From the NCBI GenBank assembly GCA_963277665.1, contig OY728122.1:1981654883-1981718882 (forward strand): a DNA stretch of 64,000 nt, written 5' to 3'. This DNA is from Viscum album. Taxonomy: Eukaryota; Streptophyta; Magnoliopsida; Santalales; Viscaceae. Made by a program: the position numbers and the translations under genes. The notes beneath the pieces are model-generated. The model had not been told where the DNA came from and made no database searches. It worked only from the letters and a program-made list of their open reading frames with translations. Within the stretch, counting starts at the first letter, position 1. Every line of letters begins with the position of its first letter. Shown here piece after piece: positions 12,796 through 25,129 of the stretch.

Positions 12796-13600
12796 ATGAA
12801 TATAAAATGGATTCATGCTAATAGTTTGAAAAATGATTATGAATACGGATTTAAAGAGGTCATCATGTTCTCAATAGAGCATGTATACGAACCTTATCAA
12901 ATCCTTTGTCAGTGTTTACATTGTCATTATTCAAGACAAATTAGTCTGGAGGAGTTGGAAGAAAATTTAATTTGTTATGGAATAGATCATGGCTATAAAT
13001 TCTGAATTGAAAACATAGAAAACCCGAATATGCACACTAATTAGGATGATACTACAGTTTATGAATCATCTGATATGAATACCAGTTTAAATGATGATGG
13101 ATATTTCATATAAGAAATAACAATTTAAATTGAATATAACCTTTTTCATTTTCCAAATTTGTTTGAGAAGTTAAATAACTTTTCTAAGAGACAATTGTTT
13201 ACAGGTTGCACTAAATAAACAACATGGACAGTTGTATTGAAGTTATATAATTTAAAAGTTGGTAGCAGATAGAGTGACAAAAGCTTTATGGAACTACTCA
13301 GCCTCTTGAATGATATGATACTAGAAGAAAATGAACTACCATGTCGAACATATGTTTCTAAAAGAATGATATTTTCAATGGGTATGGTATCTAAAAAATA
13401 GTTTCTTGTACAAATGATTGCATATTGTTTTTCAAGGACCAGGAATCACTGATAAAATTCCATAAGTGTAGTGGAGATCAATACAAGAAAAATCAATCAA
13501 GTCTTCAAAATTTGTATGGTGCATTCCTATTATTCCATGGTTTAAAAGATTATATGGATGTTACTAAAATTTTAAATAATTCACTTGGCATGCAAATATA
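12796..13600 (+). pseudogene. CACTA transposase (TNPD/TNP2-like), N-terminal part, truncated
   Basis: The first 69 residues (12796-13005) match the transposase-associated domain found at the start of En/Spm TNPD-type proteins: a W-H-like start (WIHANSLKNDYEYG), then a zinc-like LCQCLHCH and LICYGIDHGY. After a stop the same strand continues through the next conserved block: FTGCTK, LYNLKVGSR.SDKSFMELL, NDMILEENELP, and finally IPIIPWFKRLYG near 13540. In active proteins this block is followed by the DDE-type transposase core, which is missing. The protein would normally bind element ends and cut DNA; this copy has several stops. The reading ends at a partial duplication (AATTTGTATGGTGCATTCCT at 13508 and 13603) where the satellite starts. 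Confidence 0.8.
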
Positions 13601-13617
13601 ATAATTTGTATGGTGCA

Positions 13618-15130
13618 TTCCTGTTTAAAATGACATTTTAGTAAAAAAGACAAGTGATGTATTCAAAATCAATAAAACTAATTCATATTATTTTGATACT
13701 TTTTTAAAATTATCCATAGGAAATCTGGGACATGTATGAATCATCTGGACATCAATATGACACATAATGTGACTGTTATGACTCTATGTGATTCTTTTTA
13801 TGTATAATTTACATTAATTTTTGTAAAAAAGGAAATTAACATACTCAAAAACCAGAAAAACCTTTTTTATTATTATGAAACATTAGGAAAATGATCCATA
13901 AGTCATTTGTGATGTTTAAGAATCTAATGCACCTCAATCTGATACACGATGTGCCCTGTATGACCCAAAGTATCTGTTATTAGTTTAAACATTATATTTT
14001 AGTTCAAAATGTGTAACTCACTGAAAACCAAGAAAAATTCCATGTTTCATCTTACTAATTTATAAAAATAATTAATATGTTATTTTTTTACATATGGGAA
14101 TGATTCTCACATCAAACTGACACGTTATTTGACTGGTATGACTCAAAGCGCATGTTTCTAGTTTAAAATGACATTTTAGTAAAAATTTTGAAAAACTCAA
14201 AACTGATAAAAGGAATTTATATAATTTTTATACTTTATTAAAATGATCCATAATTCATTTTGGATGTGTAGGAATCAGTCTCACCTCAATCTGACACATT
14301 GTGTGACTGTTATGACTCCAAGTATATCTTTTTATTTGAAATTAACATAAATTTTAGTAAAAAAGAAAACTTATATACTCAAAACCAAAAAAAACACATT
14401 CATATTTCTTTTATAATTTTATAAAACCATAAATAAGTCATTTTTACATGTAGTAGTTGGTTTCATCTCAATCATAAACACAATGTTCTTGGTATGAATC
14501 AATGTATCTGTTAGGAGTTTAAAATTGTCATTTTAATTCAAAATGTGTCACTCACTAAAAACCAAGAAAATTCACATTGATTGTCTTGATAATTTATTAA
14601 AATGATTCATAAGTCATTTTTTACATGTTGGAATCATTCTCACATAAAATTGACACACGATGTGACCAGTTTGACATAAAGTGTGTGTTTCTTGTTTAAA
14701 AGTACATTTTAGTACAAAATTAAAACTGACATACTCAAAACTGAGAAAAAACATTTGGATTGTTTTGATACATTAGAAAAAGGATAGATAGTTTATTTGG
14801 GAAATTTAGGAATAATATCAACCTCAATCTAATGTATGGTGTGACCAGTATGACTCTAAGTGCATTTTTATAATATAAGTGTGTCATTTTAGTTTAAAAT
14901 GCACATCACATATCCAATACCAAGCTAACGATCCAAGATTGTTTTCTCATCATTCAATCGGATATTAATTAGTTAATTTCAATATAATTTTTATCTTATA
15001 CTTAATTAGTTAATTTTCATATAGATTATGATTGAATATGAACATGAAATGGTGCGACATGTAATGATCATCCACAACTCAATCTGATACACAATGTTCC
15101 TGGTATAACTCAATGTTTAGTTTAAAATTA
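13618..15130. repeat. ~179-bp satellite with three-monomer higher-order repeat
   Basis: A diverged unit recurs with anchor TGACACA..ATGTGAC..GTATGACTC at about 13758, 13940, 14118, 14292, 14473, 14651, 14830 and 15085. Steps are 182, 178, 174, 181, 178, 179 and 255 bp. Within each unit are blocks like TTTAAAATGACATTTTAGT and ATACTCAAAACCAAGAAAAA. Monomers three apart resemble each other more than neighbours do: 13940 and 14473 share CTCACT.AAAACCAAGAAAA, and 14118 and 14651 share a distinct version. This gives an A-B-C period of about 533 bp. A partial C-type unit starts the array at 13618. Confidence 0.8.
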
Positions 15131-15489
15131 ACACTTTATGCAAATTTATTTCTTTATATTATTACTAACATGAGAATATTTTTATTATAAAGTTAAGTTA
15201 TGTTTCTCTAGAAGTGGTTCTTTTTTCAAAAATAGCATGATTCAGGGTCAGGATCAAAATAAAAATGAACATTGATGTTTTTTAATGTATGTTATAATTT
15301 ATACTTATGAAATTATCTAAAACAATGTTTGAAATTTCTATAATATAGTGTGTGTTTTAATTATATTTTTATTGTAAATTTTATTTAATTTAAATTCTAT
15401 ATTTGTACTTGGTTTTTCTGATATCTTGTGGTGTTTTTGGTTATGGAGTGTTTTGTTACAACACACTACACTAGTTTTGCAGAATGCTA

Positions 15490-15777
15490 TAATAGAACAC
15501 TATAGTATTCCCCTTTATCAGGGCTTTTAGAACCATCAATAATGGTACACTTCAGCCACACTAAATAAGTTCACTGATAAATGTTTTCCTTTATCAGTAC
15601 TTCATAAAGATCTGATAAAGGAACACTTTATTAGTGTATTTTTTAGTGTAGATAAAGGATCCCTTTATCCATGCTTTTTTAGAGTTCATCAAGGCCTAGG
15701 GATTTTAATATTTCTCTCGTAGTTAGCGCTGATAATGGCCATTTTTAGCGCAATTAAAGGCATATTTTTTAGTTGTG
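15490..15777. repeat. CACTA-type right subterminal cluster and terminus
   Basis: Copies of CCTTTATCAG, GATAAAGG, TTAGCGCTGATAA and TTTTTAGCGC end in a tip that reads CACAACTAAAAAATATGCC on the minus strand (15759-15777). The next three bases are ATA, a possible target duplication whose partner is not found. Confidence 0.6.
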
Positions 15778-16019
15778 ATATCTCATTGATATAAGGAAGT
15801 ATTTCTATCACTACTATATTAAATAATTTTGGTCAAAGGAACCTCCCTCTATGAGATGATATGTATAATAGAGATGGGTGATAAGTGAATCATGTAAAAA
15901 AAATTGTTGTTAACTAATGTTAATAAAAAATACCATTCAAAAGTGGAAGGAATAATTTTTTACAAGTCATTATAACCTTTCATGTGTCACATAATATATC
16001 TCACTGGGGACATAAAGCA

Positions 16020-17330
16020 CCAGGGCCCATAAGCTAGCTGATCTAATAAATTCACACATACTATTTTAGACCCTCGTAATCAAGACTCATGTCATTTTTC
16101 CCACATATTAGTATATCATGTATGATATCTCTCCAGTCAAAGTTGAACATCCCTAACATCTTCAACAAATAAAATGAAGGTAACTGACTGGGTAGTCCAG
16201 GAATGGGATGATAGAAGTAAAACTGCCTCAAAACTCTATAAGTAAAATTCCACTCTACAATATAAATATGAATCATATGAAGGGTGTAGGATCCATAAAC
16301 AAGCACCTTCATATTGTATGGTGGGAGACTATGAATTATATCCTCACTATATAGAATCCATGAAATCTAAAAAATAAAAAAAAATGAATAATCAGTTTAT
16401 AAATAAAACATGTATTATACATATTAATAATTTAACTATATAATTAACAACCATGTATGTAATTCGGTCAATGACTATCCGACACAAGTCTGTAAGTGTG
16501 GTCATTGTGTCTGGTTGTACCTAAATATTGATATTCTTCACTCCACCTATATATAAAATTGTTATACTTATATTTTATAATATAAAGTTATACATTTTAT
16601 TTTGACATTTAAAGGAAGTAAAAACATGCCATCTTCCATGAAGAGACTCTCCTAAAATATCAGTATACAATGGTATGCATGAATGTAGAACTATGTGAGG
16701 GATGCACTCCCATATCCACATGTGTATCAGGATAACACATCTCTTGATTTTCATATTATTGATGCGACATGACCTAAATAATGCCTTCAATGTATATACA
16801 AGGCATGCATACCCCTAGTTATACCGCCTTGTATGGTTTAAGTCCCGCAATAATGGTAAATACAAAAAAAATTACAAATTTCATTGAATGATTAATGCAT
16901 ATTGTGCTACCTACAATCCTTGAAATGTATGCACATGCAAATCGCAGCAAGATGATCTCATCAGCATCATCATCTAGATGATAGAAGTGATCGTATTTAC
17001 ATGGAATGTTTAATATATTTTCAATGATGGACCTACCATCATATTGGACCTCAATTCCCAATAATATATAAACTAGATCAAACCAATTTGTACCAACTCA
17101 GCCTATTACAGTATCATTTTCAATGGGGAGGCCCATCATAATGGACACATCCTAAGTTTTAAAAGTCAAATCTCCCTCTACAAAATTGAATGTATGTGTA
17201 TATGGACTTCATCTCTCTACAATCACATCAATGATCTGATGATCAATGAATGTGATGTCATGAATATCTACATTGTATACCCTAACATGATGAAGATGAG
17301 GGATAGTGGAAGGATTTTGGGAAATATGAG
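16020..17330 (-). pseudogene. Plant mobile domain (PMD) remnant downstream of the Mutator-like transposase
   Basis: Read on the minus strand, conserved PMD blocks follow in order. At 17230-17150 is VERWSPYTYTFNF then GDLTF, and at 17150-17110 DVSIMMGLPIENDTVIG. At 16950-16830 is FACAYISRIVGSTI..HSMKFV, at 16750-16690 CVILIHMWIWECIPHI, and at 16300-16190 VEWNFTYRVLRQFYF..PIP. The family (MAIN/MAIL-like PMD) occurs both in plant host proteins and in Mutator-like and gypsy transposons. Position directly after the transposase remnant on the same strand indicates a transposon-borne copy. It is broken by stops and short AT-rich insertions that may be introns. The function of PMDs in transposons is not settled. 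Confidence 0.8.
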
Positions 17331-17399
17331 GCAATTGGTGAGATCTCCAAACACTCAGAGAAATAAATGGATGTCCATCTATGACCAGTCATAAAACAT

Positions 17400-18110
17400 T
17401 CCTATCCTAGAATGTGAGCAATGAAGGACCCACCATCTCTATATTTAATATCATCATTATTTTTTTATTCTTAATTCAATAAAATTTCTGAACTATTTTT
17501 AAAAAAAACTACAAGAAGAAAAAGTAGGTAGACAATTAGCATTCAAAATTAAGGATATATTTGAAGACAATTCATTTAGAGGATGAAACTCTTTTTATTC
17601 ATTTGGGTTCTATGTTTATTTTTTTTAATATTTGATGTTTCACTAAATTCTTTCTTATTGAATCTTAAGATGAAACAAACTAAAGATAAAAAGGGATAGA
17701 AATGAAGAAAGTCAAAAATAAAAGGATCTATTATTGAAAAGTATGTATATGAATAAAAATGTACACATTCATGATAAAATACATAGAATCGATCAAGGAT
17801 GATGGAAAGTGGAGATTTTTCATACCACTTGGGGAAATCCATTATGACTATTCCTTTGTTTGTGAAAAAATGATTCACTATAGTCACCCTCCCTATTGAC
17901 AAGGCTAGTCCATCTCATTTCTGATATGAGTAGACTTTGGTCGTCTCCAAGCGAACAACCTATTAATATTATGCAACATAGTTGGTTGATGATTGGGAAA
18001 GGTAAATGTATTGAATATCACAAAAAAATCTAGTTCAAACCATAAATATAAAAATCCATTAATGAAAAATCCATAAATTAAATAATTCATAAATGAAAAT
18101 GACATAATAC
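17400..18110. other. AT-rich spacer between PMD and transposase remnants
   Basis: Two minus-strand open frames (17576-17902, 17905-18105) are rich in Phe, Ile and Tyr and show no domain. They fit an intron or decayed linker between the two coding parts better than a gene. Confidence 0.45.
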
Positions 18111-18119
18111 TAAACCTAA

Positions 18120-19376
18120 AAATATCATCACTTCAGTTGGAAAATCAATGGGCAGGGTAATAAAACTAAAGTCGCCAACAGGCATCCAAGGTGTACTATA
18201 ATAGTTAACCAGAGTTATAACATGATAAAATATCTCAAAATAGGGCTCTCATGATATTTTCACTAATGCACAAGTTGAAACAGCATGTGCATAGGGATAT
18301 CTCATTGCTTAGAAGTTTCCGCAATCATAGTACCTACTTTCCAATATGACCACCAGCACTCGTCCACTATTTCCTATGAGAAGATCATGGAACTCTCTTA
18401 CCAAAAAGATGATATATACTGAGTAAATGTTTTGAACATGGAATGATGACACGTCGTATAGTGTCGTATCAATGGAACTTTGGAAATGCTAACCAAAACA
18501 CAATCCATTTTTCATCCTCTTATAGGCATGTTAGGACCATTCAACAAATTACTTTACATCTATAAAATGTCTCATGTACTAACACTATGATTGGAAGTTT
18601 TCACACACCATTGAAGACCCCATTTATGCACTCCACTATACTAGTGGTCATATGGACATATCACCTTCCACCATCATCGGCTAACAACCATAGTTCCTTT
18701 GAAATACACATCATATAATCATACAGATATTGATTAAACATTATAATTTCTTCAATAAGTTGATTGAAATTTTCTTGTTCAAGATCATATGCTGAAATCA
18801 TTAGATAATAATGTATTCAAAATGATATTAAATTTTTTTCTAAAAAAGTATGTTTAAGGAAAACATACCTAACTTGACGATCACCATCTTTATTGCCTCA
18901 TCTCTAAAAATTTTATTCACATTACTAGAAATATGTCTAATAAAATATCAATGATAAGAATATAGTTATATAATTGTAACTCCACCACTATTAAAGGATT
19001 CTATAATATCTCAATGGTGATCAGATATCAAACACACTCCCTATCTTGGTTTGACATGAATATGTATAAATGAGAAAATCAACTCCGTGATTCAAAATTC
19101 TCCTCTTCAATAGTGGATAATGAAAGTGGTATAGGAGAATGAATAACATTATATGTGGTATAAATAAGTATAAAAAATTTATACATTCAATAAAGAAAAG
19201 TTACATTGACTTGAATGAATTATTTATAATACGAGAAATCAGTGATAGATGGCCTGAATGCACAAAACAACCTATGGAAATTCACCTTTTTTATAAACTC
19301 AATGATCTTGGGATACATACTCAATAGTGTTCAAATGTTAAATAACCAGATTTTTTAGAGAGATAAAATCCTATAA
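18120..19376 (-). pseudogene. Mutator-like (MuDR/MULE) transposase, core and SWIM part
   Basis: Starting at the insertion edge, the minus strand reads through the MULE core. FCAFRPSITDF and EEENFES appear at about 19280-19100, GVCLISDHH at about 19035, FIRHISSNVNKIF near 18930-18890, and TTSIVECINGVF near 18640. A SWIM-type zinc finger remnant (YYDCGNF, RYPYAHAVSTCA) lies at 18330-18270. The segment where the first catalytic Asp normally sits (SIDGTH-like) reads IQVNVTF, so that Asp has become Asn. The second SWIM cysteine is Tyr (PYAH). The transposase would cut and rejoin element ends; this one is dead. It joins with the fragment at 41609-42660. Confidence 0.8.
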
Positions 19377-22300
19377 TATAATTCCCCATTATTAAAAATT
19401 TCATAATCTTGAGTTTTAGTTAAGAATTTACATTTTTCAATTTGAGGATCGAAAAAACTTAGAGTTTTACAGAATTAGGTCCCACCTCACACATTATAAA
19501 ACCAAATAATACATAATGGAAACTTCCATAAAAGAACCATTTTTCCATCATATAAAATTTTTAAAACAAATACATATCTATTTTTCTAAAAACTATTCAT
19601 GATTTTCAACATGAATCCAACCTTTCCCTTACACATCCTGTGAAAAAACATTTAAAAAATGGGATGAGAAAAAAAGGATCAGTGATGGATATAAAAGTAA
19701 TGGAAACTATTAGTCCAGTTAAAACATTAAAACTCACATAACTTTTACCTTTATCTTCAAAGTTCCTTTATAATATAAATATAAAACATTTTAACTTGAA
19801 AAAAACACACTTTTTTCTAAAATAAAATCCTTAAAACTCATAAGAAGCCATTAAAACCCCTTTTTTGTGACTTGGAGCATCATATTTATAAATTCAATTA
19901 AAAACCATTATAATTAGAATGAAAATATGTATAAATTCCAATACAATATTTGTCCAATGAATTAGGGTGCTATCTAGGAATGACCATAGATTAAACTATA
20001 ATAGGATCACCTGACACTATCTGGGCCTCCCCATTATATAAGTTATAACGAGATCACCTGGAGCTATTTAGGAAAACCCATTTCTTAGGTATAATGATTG
20101 ATTACCATTACATTAGTAAAAAAATTATGCTTTAACTTTTTAAAACCCTTTTTAAACTTGTAAATCAATCACTTTTGGATATTAAAATAACTATTTCAAT
20201 TAAACCCCATTTTAAATAAAAAAATCCATTTTCTTTTAAAAAATCCATTTTCAAAAAAAATACAAAAAATAGGGGGGAAAGTGTTTTCTTTGTGTAAAAA
20301 AAATATTTCAAAGTAGTATATAAATCAAATAATGTTCATGGTGGTTTAAAATTCATTATTGTCATATACATTAATAATATAACATTCCTTCTATTATTTT
20401 TCAAAAAGTTACGTATAAAAATTTCAAAAGATTCCTTTTTGAAAACCATGGAAAATTGTACTTTATAATTATTTTACATCCATAAAAAACATTAATAAAA
20501 TCATTTTATATACATGGACTTGGAAATTAAAGTGTTTTAAGGAATAAAATGAAAAGAATTTTTTTTCAATGAAAATTCCATTATCACTTGGGAAACACTT
20601 AAATAATAAACCCAAATAAAAATAACATTAAAAAACATTAAATATCATGAAAATGGATAAATTAATGATATATAAGGTCAAGGTGTTTGTATATACGCCT
20701 TATAAAATAATATAGGTGCATAACAACAAAATATGCCTCAGTGAAAGGAAATTGAGACGAAGTCCCATGTCATGAGTTCGACTTGTCACGACTACCTTTA
20801 TCTTCCAAAATAATAAATATATGTTAATAATTTAATTTCTTGATAAAATAGTTAAATTATATTATTAATTTTATTTCACTTATATAAATTTATCTACAAC
20901 TACTTAATCAAATATGTTTAAGTTAGGTTTTTTAATCATATTCTGATTATGTGTCAGAAATGACATTGGCAGGTTGAATATGGTCAAAGTAGTTATTATT
21001 TAAACATATACATAATAATAATAATGTAATAATTATCATATTTCTACATAACTTATACTTTTAAAACCAATCATGAAATATGCTTATGAAAAAAGAACTA
21101 TCATTATGATCATGGAGATGGTAGGTCGTACATAGGCATGAGTAACGTTTCAATTTTTCAATAATCATTATGGAAAGAAGGTCAGTAATATTTTATAATT
21201 AATTAATGATAATTGTATCATAAATAGAAAATAATTTTATTATATATACTTATATATATCATTCTTGTGATGTGGTGGTGAAAAAGGAATCACATCACTT
21301 CGAGTAGGCAGTAGTCCACACGTCACAAACGACGTTATCATTTGTTTCAAGGATTAAAAATGTAAAAATAAAAGGATATATCATATTTATAGAATGATAA
21401 ATATTTAATTAATATCATAAATATTTCATTTATATCACATATATTTATTATCATTACCCATAATAATTTCCACATTTCATGTTGCTGAAGAACGAATCAC
21501 ATCAATTTGTGAGAGGGGAGTTCATCGTACACACGAGCAACGTTATTGTATCCCTTAAAAAATGGAAAGAAAAGGGTATATATTATATAATTAATATAAG
21601 ATATAATTATTCTGTAAATAACATATATAAAAGTTATATCCATCATCATAACCTACCATGAGAGGTGGTAATAGAAAAAAGAATGACATCGTTTCGTGAG
21701 GCTGTTATCCATTGTACACACGAATGATGAATTTGTAACTCATTTGATGGAATTGTTGGTAGTTTAAGTTTATAAACTTTACATAAAAACATCTCCATAT
21801 ATGTAATATATTTAGTTTGTTATATCATCATTGGATAAGAATAATTTAATGTGTGGATAAATAAATAAAACAAAAATTCTCATTGATGAAGGTTACCTAT
21901 TCTTCAGGTATCCCCTTCTAGTTTACACCAAAGGAATTCTTTGGTAGGATTTATGCAAAATGTAAGGGTTATAAGATGAGAATAGGGAATTTGAGAATTT
22001 ATTTGTGCTTTTATTTTCCAAACCAATTGGTTATTATGGTGGGAATATAAGAGGAGAGGGATGGCCTTTTATAACTGGGGTGAGTGGCATGCTTCTAATT
22101 TTTTTGAAAGAGAGAATTCCACCCATGTTTTTTCCATGTCACTAGGTGTGAATAATGTTCCATTATCGATAATGTAAGGTATAATGATTTAATATTTCCT
22201 TAAAAAAAATTGTAAAAGTGTTGTGATTTTACACCTTATATTCTTTGTTTAACCACTAAGTATACCTGTTTTTACATTAACCATTATAATTAATTTTAAT

Positions 22301-23123
22301 TGTTTTCACTAATAATTATGGTCAAAAAAATAAGTTGAAATAATTAGATATTATCAATTATTTTTATTAAAAATATTTAATCTATTTTCCCAAATTCAAT
22401 TCACAAAATTGAATGAATTTAAATTAATATTAATCTCATAGATGCGACGAGACAATGGGTTTTTAAGAAGAGTGTTTTTTTAGAAAAAAGATGATTCTAT
22501 ATTAACTCTTTAACTAATAAAAAACATTATATTAAAATAAATTAATATTTCATAAAATATAATATATAAATTTATTTAAATAAATTTCATATTATTTATT
22601 ATTTTAATTAATTAAAAAGGGGTAACATTATGCATTTTAAAATAGTTTTTAGAAAAAACTTGTTTTTTAAACATAAAAACAAACTTATACTAAAAACCAA
22701 TAAAAAGTTGATTAAAAAGTTATTAAGTGGCTTAAATATAACTAAATAATACATAGGATACTTTAAAACATATTCAAAACATATTTATTTGTTTAAACTA
22801 CTTAATTTATTAAAAATAAATTAATTTTTACAAAAATCGGTATTTTTTACTATTCAGTGAAAATAAAAATTTCCCAAAAAACCTAAAATTTCTTGAAAAG
22901 TAAATTTTGATATTATTATCTAAAAAATTATATTCTTTTATAAAATTAAAAGTATAAAATTTATAAATTAATCTTTTAAATAAAACCTTATAAAAATTCT
23001 TTGATTACAACAATTTCCTTTTTGATTAAACAAATACTTAATAATTATTTAACTAATATAAAAATATAATTCATATTATTAAATATGAGAATGATTTATT
23101 ATAAAATTACCTTGTTTATTACA
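19377..23123 (-). repeat. Left (transcriptional 3') LTR of the old gypsy element
   Basis: Begins about 19377 (TATAATTCCCC, probably decayed TGTAA) and ends TTATTACA at 23123, just before the polypyrimidine tract. It aligns with the interrupted right LTR along its length. It holds four imperfect ~185-bp tandem units at 21105-21745. The edges are accurate to perhaps 5 bp. Confidence 0.8.
21105..21745. repeat. Four imperfect ~185-bp tandem units inside the old LTR
   Basis: Units starting near 21105, 21268, 21480 and 21660 share GAATCACATCACTTCGTGAGG-like, GTAGTCC and CGTACACACGA..AACGTTATCA-like blocks. The matching units of the right LTR are at 29455, 29620, 29830 and 30010. Confidence 0.75.
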
Positions 23124-23125
23124 TC

Positions 23126-23141
23126 CATTCCCCATTTTATA
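23126..23141 (-). other. Polypurine tract of the old gypsy element
   Basis: On the plus strand CATTCCCCATTTTAT lies immediately right of the left LTR, with CCTCAAAATTTTA following, as is typical for gypsy elements in this orientation. It primes plus-strand DNA synthesis in an active element. Confidence 0.6.
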
Positions 23142-23699
23142 AATTACATCCTCAAAATTTTATTCACTTATTAAACTAGTATGTATATTTTTTTCATCAG
23201 GGAATTTTCAGCTTCTCATGTGGCCTCTTCAACCATATGGTTTTTTTAAAAACCTTAACCTATTTCATAACTTTATTCCATAAATATTTATCTCTATGGT
23301 CAAGAATATTAATAGTTGGTTCTCTATAATAAATTTAATCTTCCAACTAAACTTATTTTGGGATCAAAACATGAGATGAATCTAGCACAAATTTCCTTAA
23401 CATTGAAACATAAAATACATTGTGTTCCTGAGATAAGATCATGGGGAAAGATAGTCAGTAGGTAAATAATAAAATTTTAACAAGGATTTAATATTTTATA
23501 ATGAATTTTAGAATTTTATTTCCTTTTTACAAAAAAAATAACACATTACCATGGATAAATGTTGAGAAATACATAATAACCTACCTTGAAAGAAGAATTT
23601 TTCCTCCTATTATTAACATAAATTTTATCTTTCCTCTAATACATACTCATATATTGATGAATCAACTACACAATATATTCCATTTCCTCTACCGACTCT

Positions 23700-24520
23700 A
23701 GTACTATCAACTTCAGTTCTCCTACATCATCCCAAAAGGATGGTTTCTGAAACCACTTTCCATATAATTCCTTAATTTGTTCCATCTATATATTGTAATG
23801 AAAAATGTCATTATAATAAACCTAAACTAAAGAAATATATTGACCTTAACTTTCCCAGTAATCCATTGAGTGAGAAGAAAGTATATCTTCCATGGATTGG
23901 ATTTTTTGCTCAAACTACCCATTATATTGAGGATCAAAAGTAATATAGAGATTTAATTCAGTACCCAATAACTTTTTAAGTCCTTTCTAGAAATTTTATG
24001 TGAACCTTGTATCATGGTTTGATACAATATAGAGAGGAAATCCACATAACCTAACTATATCTTTTAGATAATTATTATAAATATAATCTAAATACATTGT
24101 TTCTCAAATGTGATATTAATGTGATGATTTAGTTAATTGATTAAATGTAACCCAAATTGCATTATTACCTCCTGATGTTCTGGGTAATCCCACCACCAAA
24201 TCCATGGATATATTTTCTCATTTCCACTCCAAAACTAGAAACAGTTGAAGTATCAGCTTTTTTAACTGTCATTTTTCCTTAACCTACTGAAAATTAAAAC
24301 ACTTCAAGGTGAATTCAGTAATATCTCTTCCCATTCCATCCCACTAGTAATACTATTGAACTTCTCTATACATCTTGGTTCTACTAAGATTAATGTAAAA
24401 TGAAGAACTGTGAGCTTTAATGAACAAATATTTCTTAAAATGGAAAACTAAAGGCCCACATAATATTTCACCAAAACATAAAATACATTATTTATCAATA
24501 ATAAAATCAGAAAACTTACA
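23700..24520 (-). pseudogene. Old gypsy integrase remnant
   Basis: Minus-strand reading shows the HHCC-type end (YWWDGMGRDI..KCFNFQ) near 24370-24290 and the catalytic core (MDLVVGLPRTSGGNN near 24200, then YIVSNHDTRFT near 24020, then a FEQKIQSMEDI block near 23930). The first catalytic Asp and the Glu are present. The second Asp is Asn at 24017-24019. Stops interrupt the frame. The protein would insert the element DNA into the chromosome. Confidence 0.75.
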
Positions 24521-24832
24521 CTTATTAATGGATTCCTGCTTTTCCATCAAATATCGAACCTACTTATGAGATTTCATTGTTTTTTCAGACAAATATGATT
24601 GTACTGAAACCAGAAAAAATAGATGATGTACCTATATCCTCAACTTCTATGCTAAAATTTTTCAAATAGTTAACCAAATTTTTATGTTATAATCTTAACA
24701 TGGATGATTTAGAATTATTTTTTGACTCAAAGTATCATCCACTTTTTTTTCTTTTCTAGGATGGTAATGAATCGTGCAATCATAATCCTTGATAAGTTCA
24801 AGTAGTCTTACTATTCTCATGTTTAATTATTT

Positions 24833-25102
24833 CTAAGTGGATTTATAATTCAAACTTTTTTTATTATTATATATTTCATAGTTTACTCTATAAAAATGAT
24901 TCCTACAAATTCTTAAAGTAAGAATCACAGCAACTAATTCCAATTCATGTGTAGGGTAATTTAACACATGGGGTTTCAATTTAAGTGAAGAATAATTAAT
25001 TACATTATCATTATAAATTAGGACACAACCAAGTCCTTTCAGTAAATCATCACTATAGATAACAAGTTCAACATTTCTAGAATGAAGGGGAAAATGGATC
25101 AT
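24833..25102 (-). pseudogene. Old gypsy RNase H fragment (open over 89 residues)
   Basis: The longest intact piece of this element. It contains VIYSDDLLKGLGCVLI, LNYPTHELELVAVILTL and YNNKKSLNY, the order expected for a Ty3/gypsy RNase H. The first catalytic Asp and the Glu are present, but the third acidic position (normally xTDHKSL) reads NNKKSL, so it is lost. RNase H removes the RNA template strand in reverse transcription. Confidence 0.8.
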
Positions 25103-25129
25103 TCACAAGTATTCTTTTCACTTTCTAAA

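Larger units (their letters stand above)
9102..15777 (+). mobile_element. Decayed CACTA (En/Spm-like) element
   Basis: Four parts fit together on the + strand: a subterminal repeat cluster at 9102-9240, a leader exon with a splice donor (about 9250-9495), the N-terminal region of a CACTA transposase (12796-13600), and a second repeat cluster ending at 15777. The right end, read on the minus strand, starts CACAACTAAAAAATATGCC, a CACTA-like tip. The left tip is not identifiable and could instead lie at the 7480-7690 cluster. The catalytic core of the transposase is absent; a satellite array takes its place. The element cannot move by itself. Confidence 0.65.

Noticed and set aside
15466..15482. 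CACTACACTAGTTTTGC as a CACTA left tip forming a 312-bp MITE with the 15777 end
   Set aside because: The inner bases do not match the right tip and the flanking triplets (ACA and ATA) differ. The larger element explains the right end better.
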